Part shown: piece by piece, positions 18,570-27,760 of the stretch
How the letters are laid out: the number at the start of each line of letters is the position of its first letter
Numbering within the stretch: position 1 is the first letter of the stretch
Assembly (NCBI RefSeq): GCF_014154935.1
Contig: NZ_JACEHH010000031.1
Coordinates: forward strand, 1-64,000
Length of the DNA stretch: 64,000 nt
Direction of reading: 5' to 3'
Source of the DNA: Stieleria mannarensis
GTDB taxonomy: Bacteria > Planctomycetota > Planctomycetia > Pirellulales > Pirellulaceae
Translations under genes and position numbers: made by a program
The notes under the pieces: generated by a model
What the model saw: only the letters and a program-made list of their open reading frames with translations
Databases searched by the model: none
What the model was told of the DNA's origin: nothing

Positions 18570-19011
18570 GATGTCGATTTGCACAAGATGTGGGGAATGT
18601 TTGGATCGGGTGAAAACACCCGCTACTTTTCCGCTCGCTCGGAGAGACCTGCGACACCGTCGCCGGCCTCTTAACACAGAGCCGAACAGTATCGGGGCGG
18701 TCCTGATTCAAGGATGATTCAAATGGGATTCCAAGATGGATTCTTGTTGCACTTCTTCTCATCGAGTCCAACAGTCTGGACCCGACTCGGATGTTCGGCA
18801 TGGCAATTATGGTCCGTTCGCGACCGGCTTGCTGCTGCGTTCTATCGCTTCTCTTTCTGCCCCACTGCGACAACCGCAACGCCCGCCGCACCAGCGGCAA
18901 GATTGCATGTTGGTGCTGGGGCGTCATTCGAGGTGACCGTGCATTTTCACTCACGCAGCACGCTGCTGCGTTTCATTCTTGCATTTTGCGACTTTTATGA
19001 GGAAACGTCGG

Positions 19012-19785
19012 ATGTCAAGCGAAGCTTTGGTTAGCAAGCCGATCATTGGTATCAATTGTGACTTCAAAGCTGCCGACCGCAGCAAGCCCGGGTTCGCTTA
19101 TTTGGCGTCGGGCTACTTCCAATCGATCCTCTCGGCCGGCGGAATCCCGGTGGTCGTGCCGCCGATGGACGATCCGGATTCGATCGCCCGCGTGCTGGAT
19201 CACGTCGAAGGCTTCATGATGATCGGGGGCGCCGACCTGGACCCGCGCAACGACGGCTTCATGTTGCATTCGAGCGTGCGTCCGATGGATCCGGTTCGCG
19301 AAACCAGCGATCGACTGCTGGTCGCCGAAATCGCCGAACGCCGCATCCCGCTGCTGGCGATCGGAGCGGGCATGCAACTGCTGAACATCCAGCAAGGCGG
19401 AAACCTGTTCCTGCACATCAAAGAAGACCTGCCGATGGCGGTTCCGCACCAGGACCCCCACGACCCCAACCACCGCCACACGCTGGAAGTCGAAAGCGAT
19501 TCACTGGTCGGCCGCGTCTTCGGCGACGGCGAAATTCGCGTCAGCAGCCGCCACCACATGGCGATCGACGAAGTCGCACCGGGTTTCCGCGTGACGGCCC
19601 GTTGCCCCGATGGTGTGATCGAAGCGATCGAAAGCGAAATGATGGACTGGTTTGCGATCGGCACCCAGTTCCACCCCGAATGCGCCGCCGCCTCGGCACT
19701 GGACGTCCGCATCTTCGAAGAATTCATCGAAGGCATCTGCGCGGCCAAAACACAAGAAGCCGAAAACCTGCGTCTGGTCGCCTAG
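19012..19785 (+). CDS. Class-I amidotransferase-like (peptidase C26) protein lacking the catalytic cysteine
   Basis: A 257-residue protein matching gamma-glutamyl-gamma-aminobutyrate hydrolase (PuuD, peptidase C26) in fold markers: 'IIGINCDF' at the N-terminus, 'GGADLDPRN' near 72-80, and 'TQFHPE' with His221 and Glu223. At the nucleophile elbow, where the family has ICRGMQ, it reads IGAGMQ, so Gly118 replaces the essential cysteine. His and Glu remain. It is probably not a glutamine or gamma-glutamyl hydrolase and may act as a binding or regulatory protein. The start is placed at ATG 19012, with GAGG about nine bases upstream. No polyamine-pathway genes are nearby. Confidence 0.85.
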   Translation: MSSEALVSKPIIGINCDFKAADRSKPGFAYLASGYFQSILSAGGIPVVVPPMDDPDSIARVLDHVEGFMMIGGADLDPRNDGFMLHSSVRPMDPVRETSDRLLVAEIAERRIPLLAIGAGMQLLNIQQGGNLFLHIKEDLPMAVPHQDPHDPNHRHTLEVESDSLVGRVFGDGEIRVSSRHHMAIDEVAPGFRVTARCPDGVIEAIESEMMDWFAIGTQFHPECAAASALDVRIFEEFIEGICAAKTQEAENLRLVA

Positions 19786-20394
19786 CCGATTGGCGATCGG
19801 GCACCCGCTTACGACTTCACCCTCCCTGGCGAGGTCGTGCGGTTTTCCAAAGCAACCCTCCCTGACAGGGAGGGTCGATTGGTGGTGGCTGAGTACTTTC
19901 GAGCCACAACGAACCCTCGCCGCTCCGATCGGCTTCCTGGGGACATTGCTGTCTAGGCAACTTACCAAGGCTCCCTTCTCCCTCGGCCTTGCGGGGGAGA
20001 AGGGCTGGCGAAAATCAATGGAACTTGGAACGTTGGGATAGGTTCGGGGACGTTCAGCGATTCTGCTGGATCCCTCGATTGCGAATTGCAAACTGTTCAT
20101 TGCAAAGTGCAAATTTGCCGAGAATCGTCGCTCAAATCATTTCGCGATTTGCACTGTTCATTTTGCAATTTTCAATCGTTGCCGGTTCACCAGTTTTCGA
20201 CGCCAGGTACTTTTCATCAGGCCCCCCCGGCCCCTCTCCCCAAAACAGATCGCAGTCAACGACGCTCTACAATCGACGTCGATTTGCGAGATCTGTTTTA
20301 GGGAGAGGGGAGCCATGCCCTAATTTGCTGGTCGGCTTACGTAGACACCAGTGCATCGTGACAGGGTCCATTCAACCCAGCGATCAGCCGGCCG
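19786..20394. other. Repeat-rich intergenic region
   Basis: These 609 bases lie between convergent genes. They contain family B pieces (19811-19920); an inverted repeat with ten-base perfect arms CCCTTCTCCC/GGGAGAAGGG (19973-20004); TTGCAAACTGTTCATTGC-like direct repeats (20085-20180); and a strong inverted repeat at 20231-20310. I see no gene. Confidence 0.6.
20231..20310. repeat. Inverted repeat with 21-base arms
   Basis: Arms at 20231-20251 and 20290-20310 (CCCCTCTCCC(C/T)AAAACAGATC) pair with one mismatch around a 38-base spacer. Position between convergent genes fits a bidirectional transcription end; a short non-autonomous element is the alternative. Confidence 0.65.
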
Positions 20395-23226
20395 CTACTT
20401 CACCACCAGGTTCACCAAGCGGCCGGGGACGGCGATCTTCTTGACGACGTTCTTGCCCGCGAGCATCGATTGCACGCGTTCGTCCGACAACGCCGCTTCG
20501 ATCATCTGATCGGGTTTGGCATCCGGCGGCACGTGAATCTTGGACTTGACCTTGCCGTTGAATTGAACCGGCACTTCGATCGAGCTTTGCACCAGCGCCG
20601 ACTCGTCCCACTGCGGCCAACTCTGATGCGCGATCACGCCTTCCTGTCCCAGGATCTTCCAGAGCTCTTCGCACAGGTGCGGTGCGTAGGGTGACAACAG
20701 GATCAGGAACGACTTCATCGCGTCGATCGGTCGTTTTTCGGCACGCGTGAAGTAATTCGTGAATTCCATCATCCGCGCGATCGCGGTGTTAAAGCTCATC
20801 GCATCGGTGTCTTCGGTGACCTTTTTGATCGTCGCGTGCAGCATTCGGTTTTGCTCTTCATCGCACGGCTGCTCCGTCAGCGCGGGCTGCAACACCAACT
20901 CCTCTTGTTGATCGTCCACGATCATCCGCCAGACGCGATCCAAGAAGTTGCGGACGCCGCCGACGCCGGCCATCGACCAGGGCTTGGTCGCTTCCAACGG
21001 CCCCATGAACATCTCGTACAATCGCAACGAGTCGGCGCCGTATTCGCTGACGACGACATCGGGGTTGATCACGTTGCCACGTGCCTTGGACATCTTGTGG
21101 GCGCGGCTATCGACCTTGATCTTCGGGTCGGCCTTCAGCACGAACCCTTCGCCCTTCTTTTGCACGTCCTCTTCCGCAACGGTTTTGGCCGTGACGGCGC
21201 GACCGTCTTTGGATTGACGCCCGCCATCGGGACTCTTTCGAATCTCACCGGCTGACACCGGTTGGCCATCTTCGTCAAAGAACGCCGTGTACTCGACATC
21301 TCCCAAGATCATGCCTTGATTGACCAAGCGGACGAACGGTTCGGGCGTCGTCACGTGGCCGCGATCGAACAGCACCTTGTGCCAAAACCGCGAGTACAGC
21401 AAGTGCAACACCGCGTGTTCGGCACCGCCGACGTACAAGTCGACCGGCATCCATTCGGCTTGCTTTTGCGGGTCGACCAGAGCCTGGTCGTTTTTGGGAT
21501 CGATGTAGCGAAGGTAATACCAGCACGAACCGGCCCACTGCGGCATGGTGTTGGTTTCTCGGCGATAACACTTGCCGTCGATCTGGACGTACAACCAATC
21601 GTCCCCGGCCTTGCCCAGCGGCGGCTCGGGTTTTCCGTGCGGTTTAAAATCATCCAGCTCGGGCAAACGCACCGGCAACTCGGCCGGATCGACGCCACGC
21701 ATCCGCCCGGTCGGCTTGCCGTCTGCGTCGACTTCGTGAAGGATCGGGAAGGGCTCGCCCCAGAACCGTTGTCGGCTGAACAACCAGTCGCGCAGTTTGT
21801 AATTGACCGCGGCCTTGCCAAGCCCGTCCGACGCGAGCGACTCGGTGATTTGCCGTTTGACCTCTTCGGTCGGCTTACCGTTCATCGGGCCGCTGTTGAT
21901 CGCGTTTCCGACCGCGACATAGCACGCTTTTCCGGCCAGGATGTCATCGCGGTCGTCGGCGTCGGCGGGGGGATCGACGACGGCAATGACTGGCAATTCG
22001 TATTTGACCGCGAATTCAAAGTCGCGTTCGTCGTGGGCCGGAACGGCCATGATCGCGCCGGTTCCATAGCCGGCCAAGACATAGTCGGCGACCCACACCG
22101 GGATCGGAGTTCCGTTGACGGGGTTGATCGCATGGCTGCCGGTGAATACACCCGTTTTCTCTCGGTCTCCCTCGGTTCGCTCGCGATCGGACTTGAACGA
22201 CGCCTTTTCGCAATACACTTTGACCACGTCGGATTGCTCCGCGGTGGTCAACCGATCCAGCATCGGGTGCTCGGGTGAAACGACCATGTAGGTCGCGCCG
22301 AACAGCGTGTCGGGACGCGTCGTGTAGACGCGCAGCGCGTCCTGGCCGGGGCTGGCCGGCAGCGGCGTCCCCGCCCGGCTCGCCTTCCATGCGTCAAACG
22401 ATGCTTGATCGCCGATATAAAAGTCGACTTCCGCGCCGGTGCTGCGTCCGATCCAATCCGATTGCAGTTTCTTGATCCCCGCCGGCCAGTCCAGGTCCTC
22501 CAGTCCGTCAAGCAATCGTTCCGCATAGTCGGTGATCCGCAACATCCACTGGCGCAGCGGAATTCGTTTGACGGGGTGCCCGCCGCGTTCGCTCTTTCCG
22601 TCGATGACTTCTTCGTTGGCCAGCACGGTCCCCAGCTTGGGGCACCAATTGACCAAGGCATCGTCCAGGTAGGCCAACCGGTGGGCGTCGATGTAATCGG
22701 CGACCGCGGACTCGCCCTGCGATTGAACCTCCTCGGGAATCGGCAGCTCGGCGATCGGGCGTCCCTTTTGTGTCTCGTGATCGAACCAGGTATCAAACAG
22801 GACCAAGAAAATGTATTGCGTCCAGCGGAAGTAGTCTTCGTCGGTGGTCGCCAGCACACGGTCCCAGTCATAGCTGAAACCGAGCATTTTCAGCTGCCGC
22901 GTGAAGTTGTCGATGTTGCGTTGGGTTTGGATCCGCGGGTGTTCGCCGGTTTTGATCGCGTGTTCTTCGGCGGGCAATCCGAACGCGTCGAATCCCATCG
23001 GGTGCAGCACGCTTTCACCACATAGTCGGGCGTAGCGGCAAACGATGTCCGTCGCCGTGTAACCCTCCGGGTGGCCGACGTGCAGCCCGTCGCCGCTGGG
23101 GTAGGGGAACATGTCCAAGACGTAGCGTTTTTTGGGGCCCGGTTTCTCGGGCGTGGCGAACGTCTTGTGTTCTTCCCAATAAGCTTGCCATCGCGGCTCA
23201 AGATCGGCTGGGTTGTAACGCGGCAT
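20395..23226 (-). CDS. leuS: Leucyl-tRNA synthetase
   Basis: A 943-residue class Ia aminoacyl-tRNA synthetase that charges tRNA(Leu). The HIGH motif appears as HVGH at residues 49-52, after PYPSGDG. The CP1 editing domain is present, with '[14 protein letters not shown]'. The KMSKS loop is HKMSKARGN (Lys711-Lys714). The C-terminal anticodon-binding domain ends with '[15 protein letters not shown]'. Length is somewhat above the E. coli enzyme (860), with extra sequence around the '[15 protein letters not shown]' insertion before KMSK, which is common in this phylum. It stands alone in its operon. Upstream of its start lies a thymidine kinase remnant on the opposite strand. Confidence 0.97.
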   Translation of the reverse strand: MPRYNPADLEPRWQAYWEEHKTFATPEKPGPKKRYVLDMFPYPSGDGLHVGHPEGYTATDIVCRYARLCGESVLHPMGFDAFGLPAEEHAIKTGEHPRIQTQRNIDNFTRQLKMLGFSYDWDRVLATTDEDYFRWTQYIFLVLFDTWFDHETQKGRPIAELPIPEEVQSQGESAVADYIDAHRLAYLDDALVNWCPKLGTVLANEEVIDGKSERGGHPVKRIPLRQWMLRITDYAERLLDGLEDLDWPAGIKKLQSDWIGRSTGAEVDFYIGDQASFDAWKASRAGTPLPASPGQDALRVYTTRPDTLFGATYMVVSPEHPMLDRLTTAEQSDVVKVYCEKASFKSDRERTEGDREKTGVFTGSHAINPVNGTPIPVWVADYVLAGYGTGAIMAVPAHDERDFEFAVKYELPVIAVVDPPADADDRDDILAGKACYVAVGNAINSGPMNGKPTEEVKRQITESLASDGLGKAAVNYKLRDWLFSRQRFWGEPFPILHEVDADGKPTGRMRGVDPAELPVRLPELDDFKPHGKPEPPLGKAGDDWLYVQIDGKCYRRETNTMPQWAGSCWYYLRYIDPKNDQALVDPQKQAEWMPVDLYVGGAEHAVLHLLYSRFWHKVLFDRGHVTTPEPFVRLVNQGMILGDVEYTAFFDEDGQPVSAGEIRKSPDGGRQSKDGRAVTAKTVAEEDVQKKGEGFVLKADPKIKVDSRAHKMSKARGNVINPDVVVSEYGADSLRLYEMFMGPLEATKPWSMAGVGGVRNFLDRVWRMIVDDQQEELVLQPALTEQPCDEEQNRMLHATIKKVTEDTDAMSFNTAIARMMEFTNYFTRAEKRPIDAMKSFLILLSPYAPHLCEELWKILGQEGVIAHQSWPQWDESALVQSSIEVPVQFNGKVKSKIHVPPDAKPDQMIEAALSDERVQSMLAGKNVVKKIAVPGRLVNLVVK

Positions 23227-23345
23227 TGGAGGTCGAGCAAATATGTGTGTTGGGGGGGGATACGTCTCAGACGCGGGCAGAGCGAAATTCTAAGGATTGA
23301 CGGACCGGGCGTAAGTCTTGGCCGAAAAATAAGTGGTGCCGGCGG

Positions 23346-23483
23346 ATGGCCTATGGGTTGAGGACCGATTTCCAAGGCAACTTGTTCACCGGCAGCGAGG
23401 TTTCGTTGGCCTGGGCCGACACGCTGACCGAAATCAAGGCGATTTGCCATTGCGGACGCAAGGCGACGATGGTGCTGCGGATC
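23346..23483 (+). pseudogene. tdk: Thymidine kinase (tdk) remnant
   Basis: Forty-six codons encode '[17 protein letters not shown]', '[13 protein letters not shown]' and '[12 protein letters not shown]', which match the middle of bacterial type II thymidine kinase: the lasso/active-site YGLRTDF segment and the first zinc-binding CxC pair. The N-terminal P-loop half is absent; only about 115 bases separate this segment from the start of leuS. Similarity stops abruptly after 'MVLRID', so the second zinc pair and C-terminus are missing too. Just upstream, the bases GTGCCGGCGG would continue the family sequence (VP before MAYGL) only with a one-base frameshift. It is a decayed internal fragment and not an expressed enzyme. 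Confidence 0.8.
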
Positions 23484-23772
23484 GATGATTCGCGCTGCCA
23501 TCGGTGGGCCTTTTCGATTCCCCCCTGCCCCCTGACCTCTATCCCAGCCGCCCTAGCTCAAGAAAAAAAGCTCCCCGCCGGCGCGAATGAAACGCAAAAC
23601 CGACTGATTATCCCAGAGCTCAACAACCACCCGGCCGGCAACCCGGACGCCTCGCGAAAGTCGCCCGGGAATGTTAGAATTCCGCATTCTGCCGCAAGCG
23701 GTTCTGGGATGACCAGGATTGGGAAACATCCCTCGAAATGCGGCCTACTTTTACGCCCCGTTTCAGGTCTCA

Positions 23773-26382
23773 ATGAGCGACGCCCCCTCTTCAGATCTCC
23801 CGGAATCCGACGCCCCCGAATCGCAGGAAGCGGCCTCCCAGGAAACCGGTTCGGACGCAGCGAGCCCCGACGTTCCGGTCTCCTCGATGCCCGCCGCGAA
23901 CCAGAAATACACCGACGAAGACCTGAAACACCTTTCGGACTTGGATCACGTCCGCAAGCGTCCGGGGATGTACATCGGTGACACGTCCACGCGCGGTTTG
24001 CACCACTTGGTCTATGAAGTCGTCGACAATTCGATCGACGAAGCGATGGCGGGGTTCGCCAGCAAGGTGTCCGTCGTCGTCCACACCGACGGCAGCGTGA
24101 CGGTCGAAGACGACGGCCGCGGCATCCCGGTGACCAAGCACCAAGAGCTTTCGGCCGAATTGGATCGCGAGGTCAGCACGCTCGAAGGCGTGATGACGGT
24201 CCTGAAATTCGGCGGCAAGTTCGAAAAAGGTGCCTACCAAACCTCCGGCGGTCTGCATGGTGTCGGCGTCACCGTCGTCAATTTCCTCAGCCAGTGGGCC
24301 GAAGCCGAAGTCAGCCGAGACGGGTTCACCTGGACCCAAGAGTACGAACGCGGCGTCGCCACCGGGCCGGTCAAGAAAGGGCGCACGACCAGCAAGACCG
24401 GCACCCGCACCACGTTCAAGGCCGACGCACAAATCTTCTCGGTCACCAAGTACAGCTTCGACACCCTCTACAAACGACTCCAAGAACTCGCGTTTCTCAA
24501 CAGCGGCGTGCGGATCACGTTCCTGGACGAACGCAACGGCGAAGGCGGTGATTTCAAATACGAACGCGGGATCACCGAGTTTGTCGAGCACCTCAACCGC
24601 GCCAGCGATCCGCTGCACAGTGACGTGATTTCAATCGTCGGCGAAAAAGACGGCTGCCAGTACGAAATCGCACTGCAGTACAGCACCGAGTACACCGAGA
24701 ACGTCCAATCCTACGTCAACAACATTCACACCATCGAAGGCGGAACGCACGTGTCCGGATTTCGATCGGCGCTGACACGGACGCTGAACAACTACGGCAA
24801 GAAAGAAAACCTGCTCAAAAATGCCACCCTGGGCGGAGACGATATCCGCGAAGGCATCACCGCGGTGATCAGCGTGCGCGTGCCGCACCCTCAGTTCGAA
24901 GGCCAAACGAAAACCAAACTTGGCAACAGTGAAGTCGAAGGCATCGTCAGCGGCGGCGTCGGCGAACAGCTGGCAAAATACCTGGAAGAAAATCCGCGCG
25001 TCGCCAAATCGATCGTCCGCAAAGGATTGCTCGCCTCCGAAGCACGCGAGGCAGCTCGCAAGGCCAAGGATCTGCTGCGAAAACGCAAAGACGCCCTCGG
25101 CGGCGGCGGGCTGCCCGGCAAGCTCCGGGATTGCATCAGCAAAGAAATGGAACGCTGCGAACTGTACCTGGTCGAAGGTGACTCGGCAGGCGGATCGGCC
25201 GAAGGCGGGCGAATGCGCGACTTCCAGGCCATCCTGCCGCTACGCGGTAAGATCATCAACGCCTACAAGAGCCGCGAAGACAAGGTGCTGGCCAACGAAG
25301 AAGTACGCTCGATGATCCAGGCGATCGGGACCGGCATCGGCGGCGATCAAGACATCTCCAAACGCCGCTACAACAAAATCGTGGTCATGACCGACGCCGA
25401 CGTCGATGGCAGCCACATCCGCACGCTGTTGCTGTGCTTCTTCTATCGCCAAATGTACCAGTTGGTCGCCGACGGTCACGTCTACGTCGCCCAGCCGCCG
25501 TTGTTCCGTGTCACCCACGGCCGTAATCGCTACTACGTCCAGACCGACGAAGAGATGAAGAGCCAGTTGCTCGAACGCGGTCTGAAGGACACCGTCTTTG
25601 AAGCCGAAGACGGGCGACGCGTCGAAGGCGACGACATGCGAAAACTGTGCAGCTCGCTCGCCTCCATGGAAGACGCGATCCTGGCTCTCGAGCGACGCGG
25701 CGTCAGCCTTCGCGCCCACGCCGAACGCATCGACCCGGTCACCAACAAACTGCCCTCGTGGTTGCTGACCTACGGCAACGAAGAACACTGGTTCCACAGC
25801 ACCGACGAAGTCGAAACGCATCTCAACGAGCACAATCTGGTGCTCGATGACGAGGCGGCCGCCGAGCAAGAAGCCGAATCGGACGACACCGCTGCGGCCG
25901 ACGCCCAGGCCGCGGCGACGCCAGCCGAAGACGCCGAACCGGCGAAGTCAATCGCCCACTTGGCCGAACTGCACGAGGTGCGGACGATCAACAGCGGGCT
26001 CAAGGAACTGGCCGAACTGGTGTTCTCCTTGGAAGACCTGATTCCCGCCGACCGAACCGGGATGACCACACCCCGTTTCGAATTGGTCCGCGGCGAAGAC
26101 ATCCGCCGACCGATGGCCGATCTCCGCGAATTGTTGCCCGAAGTCCGAGCGGCCGGTGAAAAGGGCCTACAAGTGACCCGCTTTAAAGGGCTGGGCGAAA
26201 TGAACGCCGAAGAACTTCGCGAAACCACGCTCGATCCGGCCAACCGAACGCTGGTCAAAGTCAACATGAAGGACGCCGGGGCGGCCGACGAAATGTTCCG
26301 CCTGTTGATGGGCGACAAAGTCGAACCGCGCCGCGAATTCATCGAAAAGCACGCCCTGGACGTCCGTAACCTGGACGTCTAG
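23773..26382 (+). CDS. gyrB: DNA gyrase subunit B
   Basis: About 869 residues. It is the ATPase subunit of the type IIA topoisomerase that introduces negative supercoils together with GyrA. It has the GHKL ATPase region ([13 protein letters not shown], 'DDGRGIPV', '[12 protein letters not shown]'), the TOPRIM signature with EGDSAGGSA (Glu468-Asp470) and the 'DADVDGSHI' metal site, and the C-terminal 'RFKGLGEMN' signature. An acidic alanine-rich insertion near 690-730 (around [13 protein letters not shown]) and a 50-residue N-terminal extension rich in Ser, Asp and Pro account for its length above the usual 800. The ATG at 23773 is chosen; an upstream ATG at 23719 adds 18 unlikely residues. 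It stands alone. Confidence 0.95.
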   Translation: MSDAPSSDLPESDAPESQEAASQETGSDAASPDVPVSSMPAANQKYTDEDLKHLSDLDHVRKRPGMYIGDTSTRGLHHLVYEVVDNSIDEAMAGFASKVSVVVHTDGSVTVEDDGRGIPVTKHQELSAELDREVSTLEGVMTVLKFGGKFEKGAYQTSGGLHGVGVTVVNFLSQWAEAEVSRDGFTWTQEYERGVATGPVKKGRTTSKTGTRTTFKADAQIFSVTKYSFDTLYKRLQELAFLNSGVRITFLDERNGEGGDFKYERGITEFVEHLNRASDPLHSDVISIVGEKDGCQYEIALQYSTEYTENVQSYVNNIHTIEGGTHVSGFRSALTRTLNNYGKKENLLKNATLGGDDIREGITAVISVRVPHPQFEGQTKTKLGNSEVEGIVSGGVGEQLAKYLEENPRVAKSIVRKGLLASEAREAARKAKDLLRKRKDALGGGGLPGKLRDCISKEMERCELYLVEGDSAGGSAEGGRMRDFQAILPLRGKIINAYKSREDKVLANEEVRSMIQAIGTGIGGDQDISKRRYNKIVVMTDADVDGSHIRTLLLCFFYRQMYQLVADGHVYVAQPPLFRVTHGRNRYYVQTDEEMKSQLLERGLKDTVFEAEDGRRVEGDDMRKLCSSLASMEDAILALERRGVSLRAHAERIDPVTNKLPSWLLTYGNEEHWFHSTDEVETHLNEHNLVLDDEAAAEQEAESDDTAAADAQAAATPAEDAEPAKSIAHLAELHEVRTINSGLKELAELVFSLEDLIPADRTGMTTPRFELVRGEDIRRPMADLRELLPEVRAAGEKGLQVTRFKGLGEMNAEELRETTLDPANRTLVKVNMKDAGAADEMFRLLMGDKVEPRREFIEKHALDVRNLDV

Positions 26383-26392
26383 CGGAACACAC

Positions 26393-26421
26393 CCGTAGCG
26401 GAACTCGCCAAGAGTTTCGGT
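26393..26421. repeat. Repeat family A unit
   Basis: A single GTAGCGGAACTCGCCAAGAG unit followed by TTTCGG, ten bases after the gyrB stop codon. It resembles the units at 9505-9660 and 43005-43155. Confidence 0.6.
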
Positions 26422-26480
26422 TGCGGCATCGAATCGCTGCTCCTACTGGCCCGACGCGCAACAGGTCGCGCGTTTTTGGG

Positions 26481-26605
26481 GAATTCACCCTCCTGGCAGG
26501 GAAGGTCGAGCGCAGCGGGGGGCATAGGCGCCAAGTTAGGACTTCACCCTCCCAGAGGGAGGGTGAAGGCTTAAACGCCTGTTAAATCAGAGGTTAAAAA
26601 CCTCG
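26481..26605. repeat. Repeat family B, reverse copy
   Basis: Reading on the minus strand it gives GAGGTTTTTAACCTCTGATT, then 'TTCACCCTCCC' and its inverse. This is the same order as the plus-strand copy at 18260-18330, including the AACAGG(A/C)GTTTA spacer. An additional CACCCTCC...CAGGGAAGG unit lies to its left. It fills most of the 338 bases between gyrB and the next gene; the remaining right end (26606-26720) shows nothing. Confidence 0.7.
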
Positions 26606-26720
26606 CTCACGCGTCGCGTCTCGCATCGGCACCCTGCATCGGGATTAATCAAATAAGCCGCCAACTGTTTTGCGGCGTCTCGACGCGAAACTGTCAGCCT
26701 CCGAGCAACACGACCAAGCA

Positions 26721-27599
26721 CTACGGCCGACGTGCGGTCCGAACGACACTGTCGATCAGCTGCTCGGTCATCCGGGCCCGGTATTCCATCATGCTGTTGG
26801 GCCCCTGGAACCCGACCACCGTCTCGTCCCAGTTGAGTTCCTTGCTGATCATGTGGCCGGCGTCCAGATCGAACTTGATCGTGCCGTTGCTGAGCTGCTG
26901 GACCACTTGGGCACGGACGGATTCTTCGTCGATCGGCGTCAGCGGTTCGCTGCGGACCGAGAGCGTCGCAACGCCCGATTTTACTTTCTCCAACGTGTAC
27001 AGCTCGCGGATCTTGATCGGCTTGACCAGCCCGTCTTCGGTACGTGTTTTGATCTCACGGGGGATCGACCATGAATCTCCGATCGCGATCGCTTCTTCGG
27101 GCAGCGCCAGCGACAGCGATCCCATGCCCAGCGAGGCTTTGCTGCCGCCGTTGTCTTCACGATCGGTTTCCTGGCCGCGGGGATTGATCGTCACGGTCGA
27201 GAGCGTCTTGCCGATCTGTTCGGCGACCTTGGAAAATACACGCGGCGGTTCCTCACCGGATCGGCTGGACCAACGGATCTCGTCTTTGTCGCCTTGTTGC
27301 TGAGTCATTTCGACGGAATCGACGACGTGATTGAACGTCATTTCCTCGCCTTCGACGCCGACGACATCCCAATGGCGATTGCTGACGGTGTGAACCTGCG
27401 AGATCTCTTCGTCGCCCTTCAGCCGGGTCTTGGTCTTGGCCACATGCGTGACTTCGTAGCTCAGTTTTTGCCCGCCGGAAAGCGAGTAGCGCAGCAGGTA
27501 CTTATCGGGGGCATCATCGGCGGCGGTGGCAAAGTGGGCGTTGGCGGCGACGACAAAGGCGACGGCGAGGCAAAGGCGGGTCACGGTTTCGGTCTCCAT
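26721..27599 (-). CDS. Exported hypothetical protein
   Basis: A 292-residue protein from the ATG at 27599 (METETVTRLCLAVAFVVAANA), with a typical signal peptide cleaved near 'TAADD'. The mature part is predicted beta-rich and contains 'SGGQKLSYEVTHVAKTKT', 'TINPRGQ' and 'LALPEEAIAIGDSW', a pattern I associate with planctomycete secreted proteins of the DUF6263 type. That family name is tentative. The frame stays open upstream to 28031, but the extension is arginine-rich, low-complexity sequence overlapping the next gene and is not credible. It may be the last gene of the CRTAC1 operon (161-base gap). Confidence 0.75.
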   Translation of the reverse strand: METETVTRLCLAVAFVVAANAHFATAADDAPDKYLLRYSLSGGQKLSYEVTHVAKTKTRLKGDEEISQVHTVSNRHWDVVGVEGEEMTFNHVVDSVEMTQQQGDKDEIRWSSRSGEEPPRVFSKVAEQIGKTLSTVTINPRGQETDREDNGGSKASLGMGSLSLALPEEAIAIGDSWSIPREIKTRTEDGLVKPIKIRELYTLEKVKSGVATLSVRSEPLTPIDEESVRAQVVQQLSNGTIKFDLDAGHMISKELNWDETVVGFQGPNSMMEYRARMTEQLIDSVVRTARRP

Positions 27600-27760
27600 A
27601 CACTGAAATCGGGTCAGAAACGACCGTGAAACTCGCAGAATCCATCCGCGGTCGCAAGGCTGATTGCGACGGTCTGCCCTCGAAGGGCAAACGCCCGCGG
27701 CCCGGCTCAGCTTGGTGCACCGGTCGCGGCGTTGGTGGGTGGCTCGTGATTGGCGAGACG

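Larger units (their letters stand above)
17779..19011. other. Long repeat-rich intergenic region
   Basis: These 1233 bases lie between the divergent OleA-like gene and the amidotransferase-like gene. From left to right they hold a family A unit (17843-17865), a family C copy (17883-18012), TCATTCTGCC/ATCATTCTGCC repeats (18130-18160), a family B cluster (18241-18480), three TGCTAGCA palindromes (18525-18569), and about 400 bases in which I see no gene or repeat. Open frames here are short and lack family features. Confidence 0.6.

Noticed and set aside
18514..18954. 146-codon minus-strand frame in the repeat-rich gap
   Set aside because: No recognisable domain and it runs through the TGCTAGCA palindromes; coding character is not convincing.
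23346..23981. Intact 211-codon protein containing the tdk-like segment
   Set aside because: Family similarity stops after about 46 codons and the rest overlaps the gyrB start in another frame, so I treat it as a remnant.
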